NCBI RefSeq assembly: GCF_000691145.1
Contig: NZ_ASJC01000009.1
Coordinates: 60,448 to 124,447, forward strand
From: Bacillus altitudinis 41KF2b
GTDB lineage: Bacteria > Bacillota > Bacilli > Bacillales > Bacillaceae
Direction of reading: 5' to 3'
Length of the DNA stretch: 64,000 nt
A program made the position numbers and the translations under genes. Position 1 is the stretch's first letter. Each line of letters opens with the position of its first letter. The notes beneath the pieces were generated by a model. That model was not told the DNA's origin. It ran no database searches and saw only the letters and a list, made by a program, of their open reading frames with translations. Below, in pieces: positions 29,359 through 38,770 of this stretch.

Positions 29359-30267
29359 ATGAAACGTGCTCGAATTATATACAATCCGACATCTGGACGT
29401 GAACTCTTTAAGAAGAATTTACCGCAGGTTTTGCAAAAATTTGAACAGGCTGGCTATGAAACATCTTGTCATGCGACGACATGTGCAGGAGATGCAACAC
29501 AAGCAGCCGAAAAAGCCGCACAGAGAGATTTTGATTTAATTGTAGCAGCTGGTGGAGACGGCACGATTAATGAAGTCGTCAATGGATTAGCACCGCTTGA
29601 AAAAAGACCAAAATTAGGAATCATTCCAGTTGGAACGACCAATGACTTCGCAAGAGCACTTGGCATTCCAAGAGAAGATATTTTAAAAGCGACAGATGCC
29701 ATCATTGATGGTGTAGCAAAGCCGCTTGATATTGGTAAAGTGAATGGACAGTATTTCATTAATATTGCGGGAGGCGGCCGATTAACAGAGCTGACCTATG
29801 AAGTGCCTAGTAAGCTGAAAACCATGCTAGGACAACTTGCGTATTATTTGAAAGGTATGGAGATGCTTCCTTCCATTCGCCCGACAGAAGTCGAAATTGA
29901 ATATGACGGCAAATTGTTTCATGGAGAAATCATGCTGTTTCTTGTTTCACTAACAAACTCAGTAGGCGGCTTTGAAAAGCTGGCACCAGATTCTATTTTA
30001 GATGACGGTATGTTTGATCTGATAATTTTAAAGAAGGTCAACCTAGCAGAAGCCATTCGAGTGGTCAGCCTTGCACTTCGAGGCGAGCATATTCATGATA
30101 ACAATGTCATCTACGCAAAAGCGAATCGCGTAAAGGTAGATGTAAAAGATAAAATGCAATTGAATTTAGATGGTGAATACGGCGGCATGCTGCCAGGTGA
30201 ATTTGAAAACCTGTATCGCCATATTGAATTTATTGTGCCAAAAGCAACAGCTGAAAAAATAGGGTGA
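29359..30267 (+). CDS. dgkB: soluble diacylglycerol kinase DgkB
   Basis: 302-residue lipid kinase of the DAGK catalytic family (DgkB/YegS). It phosphorylates diacylglycerol released during lipoteichoic acid synthesis, returning it to phosphatidic acid. The nucleotide-binding VAAGGDGTINEVVNG (about residues 60-74) and GTTNDFARALG (about 94-104) are intact, and no membrane segment is present. Followed directly by a terminator, so it is not coupled to rlmCD. Confidence 0.95.
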   Translation: MKRARIIYNPTSGRELFKKNLPQVLQKFEQAGYETSCHATTCAGDATQAAEKAAQRDFDLIVAAGGDGTINEVVNGLAPLEKRPKLGIIPVGTTNDFARALGIPREDILKATDAIIDGVAKPLDIGKVNGQYFINIAGGGRLTELTYEVPSKLKTMLGQLAYYLKGMEMLPSIRPTEVEIEYDGKLFHGEIMLFLVSLTNSVGGFEKLAPDSILDDGMFDLIILKKVNLAEAIRVVSLALRGEHIHDNNVIYAKANRVKVDVKDKMQLNLDGEYGGMLPGEFENLYRHIEFIVPKATAEKIG

Positions 30268-30271
30268 AGAT

Positions 30272-30304
30272 TGAACTTGGTTCCTTATGGCGACCAAGTT
30301 TTTC
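30272..30304 (+). terminator. terminator of dgkB
   Basis: Stem AACTTGGT/ACCAAGTT followed by TTTCTTT. It excludes the far-upstream ATG at 30287 as the start of the next gene. Confidence 0.75.
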
Positions 30305-30328
30305 TTTGCAAATGAGGTGATAAAATTG

Positions 30329-31702
30329 GTGAAAATGAAACCGCCTGTTCAAAAAAATGAATACTACAATGTAACCTTCGAAGATTTAACGCACGAAGGT
30401 GCAGGAGTAGCGAAAATCGAGGGTTTTCCTGTGTTTGTACCGAATGCCCTTCCTGACGAACAAGGGAAAATCAAAGTCACACGTGTCAAAAAAGGATTTG
30501 CTTTTGGACGACTCATGGAGCTGACAAAGGAAAGTCAGCACAGGCAAGATGCGCCATGTCCTATCTATAAGCAGTGCGGAGGCTGTCAAATTCAGCACAT
30601 GAGCTATGAAGGCCAGCTGCTTTTTAAACAGAAACAAGTAAAGGACGTATTGGAGCGGATCGGCAAGCTTGATATGAGCCGTGTAAAAGTTCATCCTGTA
30701 CTCGGCATGGAAGACCCTTGGAATTACCGAAACAAAGCACAAGTACCAGTTGGCGAACTGGAAGGCGGACTTGTTGCAGGATTTTATCAGCAGCGTACCC
30801 ATGAAATCATTGATATGGAAAAATGTTTGATCCAGCAATCAGAAAATGACGAAGTCGTTCAAGCTGTCAAAGAAATATGCCAAGCGTTCGGTATCAAAGC
30901 ATATAACGAAGAACGTCATAAAGGCTGGTTGCGTCATGTCATGGTTCGCTACGGTATTGCAACAGGTGAAATGATGGTTGTGTTTGTCACAAGAACGTCT
31001 GATTTTCCGCAAAAGCAACAGGTGATTGAGCAGATTATAGCACGCTTCCCACACGTTCGGTCAATTGTGCAAAACGTGAATTCAAAGAAGACAAATGTCA
31101 TTTTCGGAGACGAAACGACCGTTTTATGGGGAGAAGAATACATTTATGACACGATTGGCGACATCAAATTTGCTATTTCAGCCCGCTCGTTTTATCAAGT
31201 GAATCCAACTCAAACAAAGGTGCTTTACGACAAAGCCCTTGAATATGCCGAGCTGCAAGGAGAAGAAACCGTGATCGATGCGTATTGCGGAATCGGTACG
31301 ATTTCCTTATTTCTCGCACAAAAAGCAGGTAGAGTCTATGGCGTAGAAATTGTGCCAGAAGCAATTGAAGATGCAAAACGCAACGCTGCCTTAAACGGAA
31401 TCAACAACGTTGAATTCGCAGTCGGCGAAGCAGAAACCGTTATCCCAAACTGGTACAAAGAAGGCATTAAAGCAGACACTCTTGTCGTTGATCCACCAAG
31501 AAAAGGCTGTGACGAAGCACTGCTTGATACGATTTTAAAGATGAAACCGAACCGTGTTGTGTATGTGTCCTGTAATCCAGGGACGCTTGCTCGTGATTTG
31601 CGTATTCTTGAAGATGGTGGGTATGTGACGGAGGAAGTGCAGCCTGTGGATATGTTTCCGCATACGAGTCATGTGGAGTGTGTGGCGTCTTTATATAAAT
31701 AA
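30329..31702 (+). CDS. rlmCD: 23S rRNA (uracil-5-)-methyltransferase RlmCD
   Basis: 457-residue RumA/RlmD-type SAM methyltransferase (YefA in B. subtilis), which methylates two 23S rRNA uridines. An N-terminal TRAM domain (about residues 10-65) comes first. Next is the Fe-S cysteine set [11 protein letters not shown]. The SAM domain has [14 protein letters not shown] and [13 protein letters not shown], and the nucleophile lies in [13 protein letters not shown]. The start is GTG 30329 after GAGGTGA, giving MKMKPP as in relatives; TTG 30326 is equally placed. ATG 30287 is excluded because it lies inside the dgkB terminator. Confidence 0.93.
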   Translation: MKMKPPVQKNEYYNVTFEDLTHEGAGVAKIEGFPVFVPNALPDEQGKIKVTRVKKGFAFGRLMELTKESQHRQDAPCPIYKQCGGCQIQHMSYEGQLLFKQKQVKDVLERIGKLDMSRVKVHPVLGMEDPWNYRNKAQVPVGELEGGLVAGFYQQRTHEIIDMEKCLIQQSENDEVVQAVKEICQAFGIKAYNEERHKGWLRHVMVRYGIATGEMMVVFVTRTSDFPQKQQVIEQIIARFPHVRSIVQNVNSKKTNVIFGDETTVLWGEEYIYDTIGDIKFAISARSFYQVNPTQTKVLYDKALEYAELQGEETVIDAYCGIGTISLFLAQKAGRVYGVEIVPEAIEDAKRNAALNGINNVEFAVGEAETVIPNWYKEGIKADTLVVDPPRKGCDEALLDTILKMKPNRVVYVSCNPGTLARDLRILEDGGYVTEEVQPVDMFPHTSHVECVASLYK

Positions 31703-31950
31703 GGGTTTAAGAGTGTACAAGTTACGATTTATAACAAAATTAAAGAAAAAACAGCAGACCGCGGGAAATGCAAGAAATTTTGACAGAAAACCTTTTTATT
31801 GATCGAAAAGAGATGATGCGCTGATCAAATAAGAATATTTCCTTGATTTGTTGGCCGAGGGGCATGCGAAAGGAATTACGATAAATAGCCGTTGGATTTA
31901 AAAAGGTATCTTCAAATAAAACAAAGTTTACGAAATATGTTCAGTTAAAA
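31703..31950 (+). pseudogene. possible serine-recombinase debris
   Basis: No intact gene. On the plus strand short pieces in different frames resemble the N-terminal domain of serine resolvases: one reads IYNKIKEKTADR, close to the usual YxEKxSGKTADRP; a second reads SRPREMQEILTENLFIDRKE. Stops interrupt every frame. Relatives carry resolvase genes after rlmCD, as I remember, which makes decay of such a gene plausible. The identification is weak. Confidence 0.25.
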
Positions 31951-31990
31951 CAAAAGAAAGCTCTTCTTTATTAGAGGGGCTTTCTTTTGT
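31951..31990. terminator. terminator after the LXG toxin operon
   Basis: Stem CAAAAGAAAGC/GCTTTCTTTTG with an imperfect inner part. It lies 11 bp past the immunity gene on the minus strand. Confidence 0.7.
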
Positions 31991-32000
31991 TATCCGTCTG

Positions 32001-32336
32001 TTATTTATCATTGTCCAAATCCCATATTTTTTGACCATCCGGTAAATATACTGCTGTTGGTGGATCGTTATAAAGGGAAATTTCAGTAAAAGCATTACCT
32101 TCTTTCAGCCATTCATAAACAATACCACAATTATTGGTAGGATTAGCTAATATTTTATTCGCTTTAAATCCAGCAGCATGGTATTCCGTGTAATTTACAT
32201 CGTCATCTTCTAATCCATTGTCTGTTTCATAAACAGTATCTAGTTTACCGATAATTCTAAAACCATTTTCCCATTCTAGTATCATATCACTTTTTTCAAA
32301 ATCTATTAATGTTCTAATTAATGAATCGTATCCCAT
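32001..32336 (-). CDS. candidate immunity protein of the LXG toxin
   Basis: 111-residue acidic, soluble protein starting [23 protein letters not shown] do not recognise a named family. It begins 25 bp after the stop of the LXG toxin on the same strand, follows a GAAGGGGAT ribosome site, and is followed by a terminator, so the pair is one two-gene unit. In LXG operons the gene directly after the toxin normally encodes the matching cytosolic immunity protein; that role is inferred from position, size and charge. Confidence 0.7.
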   Translation of the reverse strand: MGYDSLIRTLIDFEKSDMILEWENGFRIIGKLDTVYETDNGLEDDDVNYTEYHAAGFKANKILANPTNNCGIVYEWLKEGNAFTEISLYNDPPTAVYLPDGQKIWDLDNDK

Positions 32337-32361
32337 GTATATCCCCTTCTGATAATGATTT

Positions 32362-33903
32362 TTATGGTCTCGCTGGTACTATGTGAGCTCCATCTTTTCC
32401 GTAATGTATCAATCCGTTAGTAGTTTCTAGATACGTTTTGGATTTGTGATCATAGTATTTTCCTATTACTTGACCAAAATTTATTCTTTCTCTATTTTTA
32501 GTGAACATATCACCTTTTCCTGCAAATTTATCTAGTAATTCTTGTGCCTTTTTATTGTCTCCATAGAATATACTCTTGGTTTTACCATTCGCAACTTCTT
32601 GCTTATAGTTAGGTGCATCAGGAATATGTTTCTCTTGAGCGCCTGGTTTTACTTTTGCCGGGAACCCATTTACTTCACGATACGGACCTTTTGGTACGGA
32701 GTGTTTGCCGAAGGAAGGTGTTTTGACAATCTTCTTGGCTACTTTCTCTCCTTTCATGATTTTAAATACGTATTTTCCAACTTTAGCGATTTTAGCTACG
32801 GGTATCATGTACAAGCTTGATACTAGACGGTCCATGTCAGCGACTTTGTCACCTGATACAGGGTCTCTCCCTGTTATGATTCGAATTGCATCATTTATTC
32901 CTGTAAATTCAACCGCTGTATTTAAGATTTTTGGGGTTTGTTTTAAGTCGGAAATCTTTGTGATGCTCTCAATATTCACTTTGTTTTGGTCCGTTATTCG
33001 TAACCGATAGAGCATTCCATCTCGAATAACGTCAACTATTTTGGCATTTGCGAAGTCAATCTTTTCATCTGTATTATATACTTTTCCATTTACGAACACG
33101 GCGTCTTGATTAATTTTATTAGAGGGTTTCCTATTTACAACCGTATCCACATTCGATCGCTCTTTATCATTCAGCTTATTCAGCATGATCGCCATTGGAT
33201 TTCCATCGGGATTGTCTATTTTTTTATTCAATTCGTTTAGGTTACTGCTGATCTTTTTGTCTTCCTTATCTTTGAGAATGGACCCTTTTTGATAGGTGGT
33301 GATCCCGATTTTTGCACCAGTGAACATTGTGCCTAGAGTGTCTATGTATTCTTTCATTGTTTGTATGGAGTTCTTGGTTTCATTCAAAGCACTGGCTTGT
33401 TCTCTGTCAAAGGCATGGAGCGTACCGATGGTTTTTGAGATGTTCATCCAGGCTTTTTGGTAACTGACTTGAAAAGCAGACTCGTCCACAATTGGTAAAT
33501 GAATAATATGGCTGACTTTGCCGATGGCACTGCTCACATCTGACATGATATCAGATACAGCTGTTTCGGCATTTTTTAAACCTTGATCAAGCTCATGCTC
33601 GAGAAATGCTTGTGAGATAAAGCCATTTTCATTTGATTCAAATGCATGAAGTGCATTCTGTACCTTTTGGAGTACGGAGGTGTATTCTCCAATCGTGACT
33701 TGAAAGAATTGCAAGAAAGGGATATGGCACTCTGAGTAAAACGCTCGAATCGCTTCTCCAGCTTCCCCCTTTAGTGCGCCATCCAATGAAATGATTCGAT
33801 TGATTTGGCTTTCAAGGGATTTGATATGTAGTGATTGTTGTTTTAACTGTGTCAGTGTTTGATCAATTGCATGGTGCAAAGTTTTAACATCTAACGTTTT
33901 CAT
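32362..33903 (-). CDS. LXG-domain polymorphic toxin with type-50 C-terminal domain
   Basis: 513 residues. The N-terminal 200 are a helical LXG domain (signature near residue 38, [17 protein letters not shown]), which directs export by the type VIIb secretion system and docks with small helper proteins. A pre-toxin PT-TG segment ([22 protein letters not shown]) lies near 340-365. The last 95 residues match polymorphic toxin type 50 ([45 protein letters not shown]), a probable nuclease fold. B. subtilis has an LXG toxin (YeeF) in the same region with a different C-terminus. AAGGAG ribosome site. No LXG helper genes are adjacent. Confidence 0.87.
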   Translation of the reverse strand: MKTLDVKTLHHAIDQTLTQLKQQSLHIKSLESQINRIISLDGALKGEAGEAIRAFYSECHIPFLQFFQVTIGEYTSVLQKVQNALHAFESNENGFISQAFLEHELDQGLKNAETAVSDIMSDVSSAIGKVSHIIHLPIVDESAFQVSYQKAWMNISKTIGTLHAFDREQASALNETKNSIQTMKEYIDTLGTMFTGAKIGITTYQKGSILKDKEDKKISSNLNELNKKIDNPDGNPMAIMLNKLNDKERSNVDTVVNRKPSNKINQDAVFVNGKVYNTDEKIDFANAKIVDVIRDGMLYRLRITDQNKVNIESITKISDLKQTPKILNTAVEFTGINDAIRIITGRDPVSGDKVADMDRLVSSLYMIPVAKIAKVGKYVFKIMKGEKVAKKIVKTPSFGKHSVPKGPYREVNGFPAKVKPGAQEKHIPDAPNYKQEVANGKTKSIFYGDNKKAQELLDKFAGKGDMFTKNRERINFGQVIGKYYDHKSKTYLETTNGLIHYGKDGAHIVPARP

Positions 33904-34021
33904 GGTATTCTCCTTTAATGCTTGGTCGCAATCAATAGAGATTTTACCATTATACGGAGAATGATTGGGGAATAAATACTTAATTTCATGAAGTTGAACC
34001 GATTTGCTTAGGTGATAAAGA

Positions 34022-34223
34022 CTAGTTGTTCAAATAACAAGTGGAACAGTTTGAAAAGGTGTACGTTCTCACAAGCTTGCCATGTGCTTTATTGACAGCA
34101 CGTTGTATAACACGATTCCCGAAAGTTTCCTTTTTGAACAACGTTTACGCCTTCTGAAATTTTTGATATTTTATATAGTGCTGATCGTATTTTGTTAACG
34201 TTTGTTTTACGCTTCTTTTGCAT
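34022..34223 (-). pseudogene. frameshifted small basic protein gene
   Basis: From ATG 34223 the frame reads MQKKRKTNVNKIRSALYKIS...VQKGNF and stops at 34089. In the neighbouring frame the sequence continues as GNRVIQRAVNKAHGKLVR up to a stop at 34022. Removing one T from the TTT near 34122-34124 joins the two into KGNFGNRVIQRAVNKAHGK, which fits a small conserved basic Bacillus protein with the pattern ALYKxAKxLGDVNAVKxGxxGKRxxxRxxGKxxGK. I know the family only as a hypothetical. A single-base insertion, or a sequencing error, explains the break. Confidence 0.55.
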
Positions 34224-34355
34224 TGTCGCTTATAAAAAAAACATAATATTACCCAAAAGAATACTTTTAACTGCAAAATGATTTGCAATTATTGGTCATA
34301 GTTGATTATGATCAAGGCCTGTTATAATAAGGTTTTTAACACCAAGAATGAACGT

Positions 34356-34385
34356 TTGCGTTGGCTTCTTACTAAAGTATATAAT
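34356..34385 (+). promoter_or_regulatory. SigA-type promoter of dus
   Basis: TTGCGT (34356-34361), 18-bp spacer, perfect TATAAT (34380-34385), 60 bp upstream of the start. A second TATAAT lies at 34323. Confidence 0.55.
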
Positions 34386-34445
34386 GATATTTTATAGAAG
34401 GACATGCCCTTTAGGTGCTATGTCATGAGAGGAATTGGATGAAAG

Positions 34446-35420
34446 ATGAGTAAAAATTTCTGGCGTGATTTACCACGGCCATTCTTTATATTAGCACCAA
34501 TGGAAGAAGTGACAGATGTTGTGTTTCGTCATGTTGTGAGTGAGGCGGCGAGACCGGATGTGTTTTTCACAGAGTTTACGAACAGTGAGAGCTACTGCCA
34601 CCCTGATGGCATTCAAAGTGTGAAAGGCCGTTTAACATTTACAGAGGATGAGCAGCCGATTGTTGCTCATATTTGGGGAGATAAGCCTGAGAACTTCAGA
34701 CAAATGAGTATTGGAATGGCGGAGTTAGGATTTCAGGGGCTTGATATTAATATGGGCTGTCCTGTCCCAAATGTCACGCAAAACGGGAAGGGTAGTGGAT
34801 TGATTCTTCGCCCAGACGTTGCGGCAGAGCTGATTCAAGCGGCAAAAGCAGGGGGATTACCTGTTAGTGTGAAAACAAGACTAGGGTTTACAGAGGTCGA
34901 TGAATGGCGTAGTTGGCTCAGACACATTTTGGAGCAAGACATTGTGAATTTATCGATTCATCTTCGTACAAGAAAGGAAATGAGCCAAGTAGATGCGCAT
35001 TGGGAGCTCATTCCTGAAATTAAAAAACTACGTGATGAAATAGCACCTGATACGCTTTTGACGATCAATGGTGATATTCCTGATCGTCAAACGGGCTTAA
35101 AGCTCGCTGAGCAGTATGGAGTGGACGGAGTGATGATTGGACGTGGGATTTTTCATAACCCATTTGCTTTTGAAAAAGAGCCGAAGGAGCATACGAGTGA
35201 TGAATTGCTTGGTCTTTTAAGATTGCATCTTGATCTTCATGATCAATATTCCTCATTAGGCTTGCGTCCATTTAAGGCGTTGCATCGTTTCTTTAAGATT
35301 TATGTGAAAGGGTTCAGAGGAGCGAGTTTCTTAAGAAATCAATTAATGAATACATCGTCAACAGATGAAGTGCGTGAGATGTTGGATGAATTTGAGGCGA
35401 GAAATCAGGAACAATCATAA
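34446..35420 (+). CDS. dus: tRNA-dihydrouridine synthase
   Basis: 324-residue FMN-dependent Dus enzyme, which reduces uridines in tRNA D-loops. Seen are [15 protein letters not shown] (FMN site), [12 protein letters not shown] with the active-site Cys, [18 protein letters not shown] and [13 protein letters not shown]. It is more divergent than the ribosomal-cluster Dus and probably represents a second paralogue. The start follows GAGG with rather long spacing. It is transcribed alone and ends in a terminator. Confidence 0.92.
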   Translation: MSKNFWRDLPRPFFILAPMEEVTDVVFRHVVSEAARPDVFFTEFTNSESYCHPDGIQSVKGRLTFTEDEQPIVAHIWGDKPENFRQMSIGMAELGFQGLDINMGCPVPNVTQNGKGSGLILRPDVAAELIQAAKAGGLPVSVKTRLGFTEVDEWRSWLRHILEQDIVNLSIHLRTRKEMSQVDAHWELIPEIKKLRDEIAPDTLLTINGDIPDRQTGLKLAEQYGVDGVMIGRGIFHNPFAFEKEPKEHTSDELLGLLRLHLDLHDQYSSLGLRPFKALHRFFKIYVKGFRGASFLRNQLMNTSSTDEVREMLDEFEARNQEQS

Positions 35421-35422
35421 TC

Positions 35423-35453
35423 AAAAAGAGGAGGGGTAACCCTTCTCTTTTTT
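35423..35453 (+). terminator. terminator of dus
   Basis: Stem AAAAGAGGAGGGG/CCTTCTCTTTT (with G-T pairs), TAAC loop, T-rich tail. Confidence 0.75.
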
Positions 35454-35526
35454 TATGAATAGGACTATTAAACTAGTTCTCTCGAATGGTAAAATGAGAT
35501 AGAAATAACAATTGGAGGTATTTTAT

Positions 35527-36384
35527 TTGAAACCATTTTGGGATACAGACAGAGAAAGTGAAGAGACATTTAAGAAAATCAATGAAAAAGGCATTGCAAA
35601 AGCAGAAAAGAAACTAGGCGTCATCTTGCCTGATACATATAAGAAGCTTATCCTCGAACAAAATGGCGGTTATACCTTGCATAATGCTTTTCCAACAGAC
35701 CAGCCGAATGGATGGGCAGAGGATCATGTGTCATTTGATCATTTAAGAGGAATTGCCAAAGGCGAAGGTATTATGGATAGTGATTATTTAATAGAAGAAT
35801 GGGAATTGCCTGAGGGAATTGTGCCTATTTGTGGGGATGGTCATACGTGGATCGCATTGGATTATAGAGAAACAAAGGAACATCCGCCAGTTCATTACTT
35901 TGATCTAGAATATGAGACGAATTTTAAATTAGCGGATTCGTTTGATGAATTGATTGCGGGGCATTATACCGCAGAAGATAGCGAAGAAGATGAGATGTCA
36001 GATGAAGAGTGGCAGGCTGAATATGAAAAGCAGCATCCGCCATTATCAAAAGAAGAAGTGAAAGACATATTGAAGACTCGAGACCCTGAGGCACTTCATA
36101 AAATTGTATTTTTTCATTTAGACCAAATTGATGATATCAAGTGGTTTTTTTCAGAAGTAGAAACTTTTATGAACTCCATTCAAGACGAAAATATGTTAGT
36201 AACTGCTGGCTGGGCGCTCAGCACAATCCTTACACTGAATGATGTGGTGGTTAAGCAGAATGACGATATTTTTCAAAGGGCACGTCGTTTTGCGGAGCAA
36301 TTGAATCAATCAAAAATAGAAGAAATGCATGAAATCGCTTTTAATATATCATTATGGTTGGAATTTGATTTAGAAGAGCAATAA
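35527..36384 (+). CDS. SMI1/KNR4 (SUKH) family protein
   Basis: About 285 residues. The first 150 form a SUKH/SMI1-KNR4 domain: AEKKLGVILPDTYKKLILEQNGGYT, then WGI/VPICGDGHTWIALDYR. The remaining half is acidic and helical with no domain I can name. TTG 35527 is the start, preceded by GGAGGT; the TTG five codons upstream contains that ribosome site. SUKH proteins are often immunity proteins for polymorphic toxins, and this one lies 1.6 kb from an LXG toxin, but on the other strand and past dus, so the link is weak. Confidence 0.8.
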   Translation: MKPFWDTDRESEETFKKINEKGIAKAEKKLGVILPDTYKKLILEQNGGYTLHNAFPTDQPNGWAEDHVSFDHLRGIAKGEGIMDSDYLIEEWELPEGIVPICGDGHTWIALDYRETKEHPPVHYFDLEYETNFKLADSFDELIAGHYTAEDSEEDEMSDEEWQAEYEKQHPPLSKEEVKDILKTRDPEALHKIVFFHLDQIDDIKWFFSEVETFMNSIQDENMLVTAGWALSTILTLNDVVVKQNDDIFQRARRFAEQLNQSKIEEMHEIAFNISLWLEFDLEEQ

Positions 36385-36436
36385 GAATATCTATTTCATG
36401 TGAAAAATATCTGAAATAGAAATCTTTTAAATTATT

Positions 36437-36466
36437 AAAAAGACCCCCTCACCAAAAGGGGGGTCA
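36437..36466 (-). terminator. terminator of the 36.5-kb gene
   Basis: Stem GACCCCC/GGGGGTC with T5 on the minus strand. Confidence 0.75.
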
Positions 36467-36475
36467 CCAATTCCT

Positions 36476-36847
36476 TTACTCCGCACTCTCCTCAACATCA
36501 CGGCTATCTTCTGTTTCACCAATATAAATAGGACCGTTTGCATGGTCGATTCGGATTGGCCATTCGTATGGGACTTGCAGGCGTCGTGCGATGGCTCTCC
36601 AAAACTTTGCAGAATCAAATTCTAGTTCTTGAAAGTCTTTAAGCAATTCTTTATAAGAAGATCCATCAAATTGAATGTACGAGTCTTGCAGACGCATAAA
36701 GGCGTAATGTCTCACTTCTAATGCTGCCGCAGCTTCCATTTCTTCTTCTGTTGCTTCGCCAATGATTGTTCCTGCGGGTGGAAGCATGTCGTATACGTTA
36801 AATTCCTCTTCTTCTTCGTGTGCTGCATTGTGCTGTTGATCTGACAT
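36476..36847 (-). CDS. acidic conserved hypothetical protein
   Basis: 123 residues, very acidic at both ends (EEEEEF near the start). No membrane segment, cysteine cluster or known domain is seen. ATG 36847 follows AAGGAGTG; the in-frame GTG three codons upstream is part of that site. Transcribed alone with its own terminator. I do not recognise it. Confidence 0.6.
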   Translation of the reverse strand: MSDQQHNAAHEEEEEFNVYDMLPPAGTIIGEATEEEMEAAAALEVRHYAFMRLQDSYIQFDGSSYKELLKDFQELEFDSAKFWRAIARRLQVPYEWPIRIDHANGPIYIGETEDSRDVEESAE

Positions 36848-37028
36848 TTTTTTCACTCCTTCTAGTCTTCATCAAGCTTTTATTCGTGCTTACTTCTATT
36901 ATCGGAAGGAAATGCGAAATGTGGAATGAAAAAAGAAGCAGATTGACAATACTTGCTTTTTCTTCTTGAATCTTTTATGATCAATTACAGATATAAAAGG
37001 TCTACAATAGATAGAAAGGAATGTTTTG

Positions 37029-37466
37029 ATGAAATATTCTAAAGCGACCAACTATGCGCTGCATACGATGGTATTTTTAACCCTTGCACCAAAGGGGAAA
37101 GCAATAGGCGTTGAGCCTCTCGCCAAGATGCAGGATCTTTCACCTACCTATTTATCCAAAATTTTAACAAAGCTTGTGAAGGCGGGATTGATTGAATCAA
37201 CACCTGGCGCAAAAGGCGGTTACACCATTCTGAAAAAGAAAGAGGACATTTCGTTTTTAGACGTCATTCAGGCGGTAGAAGGACAAACCCATTTATTTCG
37301 TTGTTCCTTAGCACATGATTCTTTCATGCCTCACGATGGCTGTTTGATTGAACAAGTCATGCAGGATGTTGAAATGAAAATGCAGGAGACGTTAAGTCAA
37401 AAGCGGTTAGTTGATATTGCAAGCCAAATAGAGCAGACAGAAAAAAATCCATTTTTCAAGATGTGA
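37029..37466 (+). CDS. Rrf2-family transcriptional regulator
   Basis: 145 residues. The N-terminal winged helix is typical (KYSKATNYALHTMVFL, then LSPTYLSKILTKLVKAGLIESTPGAKGGY). Rrf2 sensors of the IscR/NsrR type use three cysteines; here only C92 and C105 are present in the loop, so a 2Fe-2S cluster of the usual type is doubtful, and thiol-based sensing is possible (inference). ATG 37029 follows AAAGGA. It lies 65 bp upstream of a thioredoxin-reductase-like gene, with which it is probably co-transcribed and which it probably controls. Confidence 0.85.
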   Translation: MKYSKATNYALHTMVFLTLAPKGKAIGVEPLAKMQDLSPTYLSKILTKLVKAGLIESTPGAKGGYTILKKKEDISFLDVIQAVEGQTHLFRCSLAHDSFMPHDGCLIEQVMQDVEMKMQETLSQKRLVDIASQIEQTEKNPFFKM

Positions 37467-37531
37467 TTTTTTTTGAGTAAATTATAGATATTAAGAGTCT
37501 TTAAAGTCTTGGATAAAAAGGAGAGATTTAT

Positions 37532-38446
37532 ATGTTATTAGATTGTGCCATTATTGGAGGCGGGCCAGCCGGATTAAATGCAGCTCTTGTTGTGGGGCGG
37601 GGCAGAAAACAGGTCATGGTATTCGATGATGAGATGCCAAGAAATCGAGTGACTCAGGAATCACATGGATTTATTACAAACGATGGAATGACACCGTTTG
37701 AGATCAGACAAGCAGGAGAAGCGGATCTCCAAAACTACCCCAATATCCAAATCAAACGAAGCAGAATTGTGGAGATACAAAATCATGAGGACAACTTCGC
37801 GTTACTGACACAAGAGGGAGAAAGATTCGAAGCGAAGAAAATCATATTGGCAACAGGACTTCAGGATATACTGCCAGAAATGAAGGGGATTCATGAAGTG
37901 TATGGAAAGACGTTGTTTAGCTGTCCTTTCTGTGATGGCTGGGAGCTAAAGGACAAGCCGCTGGCTCTGATTGCAGAGAACCAGCGCGCTTTGCATATGG
38001 CGAAACTTCTTTCCAATTGGACAAAGGATTTGATTGTGTTTACAAATGGACAGCAAGTGTTAGCTGAAGAGGAGAAAGCACTGCTATCAGCGCATTCTAT
38101 TCAAGTCATTGATGTACCAATTGTAGCGATCAATCATGACAATGGGCAGCTTCACTCTCTTCACCTTGCGAATGGGGAAACGGTGAAAAGAGAAGGCGGA
38201 TTTGTCGCAAGTGATTTCAAGCAGTCAACCCCTTTTGCTGAAAAACTAGGCTGTCAAATGACGAAAAATGGGGGCATTGAAACAGATATTCTTGGGCGTA
38301 CAACCGTCAGCGGTATTTTTGCATGTGGTGATAATTTAGGCGGACCTGCTCAGCTTGTTCTTGCAGCAGCAGCTGGAAGTCAGGCAGGAATGGGCGTGAT
38401 TCATGAACTTGTGCAGGAAGAGTTTCAACAAAAAACATCTCTGTAA
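37532..38446 (+). CDS. thioredoxin reductase-like FAD/NAD(P) oxidoreductase
   Basis: 304-residue pyridine nucleotide-disulfide oxidoreductase of thioredoxin-reductase size. FAD-binding IIGGGPAGLNAAL is at residues 7-19. The redox pair CPFC lies near residues 131-134 (FSCPFCDGWE), and the second FAD motif GIFACGDNLGGPAQ near 268-281. The NAD(P) motif is degenerate, lacking the usual GxGxxA. It could reduce thioredoxin, a bacillithiol-type disulfide or another partner. The start follows AAAAGGAGAG. Its last codons form one arm of a hairpin. Confidence 0.85.
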   Translation: MLLDCAIIGGGPAGLNAALVVGRGRKQVMVFDDEMPRNRVTQESHGFITNDGMTPFEIRQAGEADLQNYPNIQIKRSRIVEIQNHEDNFALLTQEGERFEAKKIILATGLQDILPEMKGIHEVYGKTLFSCPFCDGWELKDKPLALIAENQRALHMAKLLSNWTKDLIVFTNGQQVLAEEEKALLSAHSIQVIDVPIVAINHDNGQLHSLHLANGETVKREGGFVASDFKQSTPFAEKLGCQMTKNGGIETDILGRTTVSGIFACGDNLGGPAQLVLAAAAGSQAGMGVIHELVQEEFQQKTSL

Positions 38447-38460
38447 AAAGAGATGTTCAG
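38434..38460 (+). terminator. hairpin at the end of the TrxR-like gene
   Basis: Stem ACATCTCT/AGAGATGT spanning the stop codon. No good T run; a weak terminator at best. Confidence 0.4.
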
Positions 38461-38657
38461 CGATGAGCGATTTTCCGTTTTGCTAAGACGTGAGCAGTCC
38501 ATTCAAAAAGTGCGTAGATGACAAAGAAGATTAGGATCCAGCTGCTGACATCGACCCATACATTGGTGATATGAATGATGTTCGCCTGATCAAGTCCAGT
38601 CTGTATCCACATCGTGATCAATGCGGTGAGGAACACCTGTAAAAACCATTTTTTCAA
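38457..38657 (-). CDS. small two-helix membrane protein
   Basis: 66 residues from TTG 38657, which follows GGAGGTGTG at good spacing. Two hydrophobic segments (about residues 5-17 and 31-50) are joined by a short loop, and the C-terminus is basic. The frame is open further upstream, but no ribosome site supports a longer form. No family recognised. Convergent with the TrxR-like gene. Confidence 0.6.
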   Translation of the reverse strand: MKKWFLQVFLTALITMWIQTGLDQANIIHITNVWVDVSSWILIFFVIYALFEWTAHVLAKRKIAHR

Positions 38658-38770
38658 TTGGTCACACCTCCATCTCTTTCTATCATATAAGAAATGACAG
38701 TTTATTTCCAATTGAATTTCCATCAGTTTCAACGGTAAAATAAGAAATAAAACCACTGGAAGGACATGAC

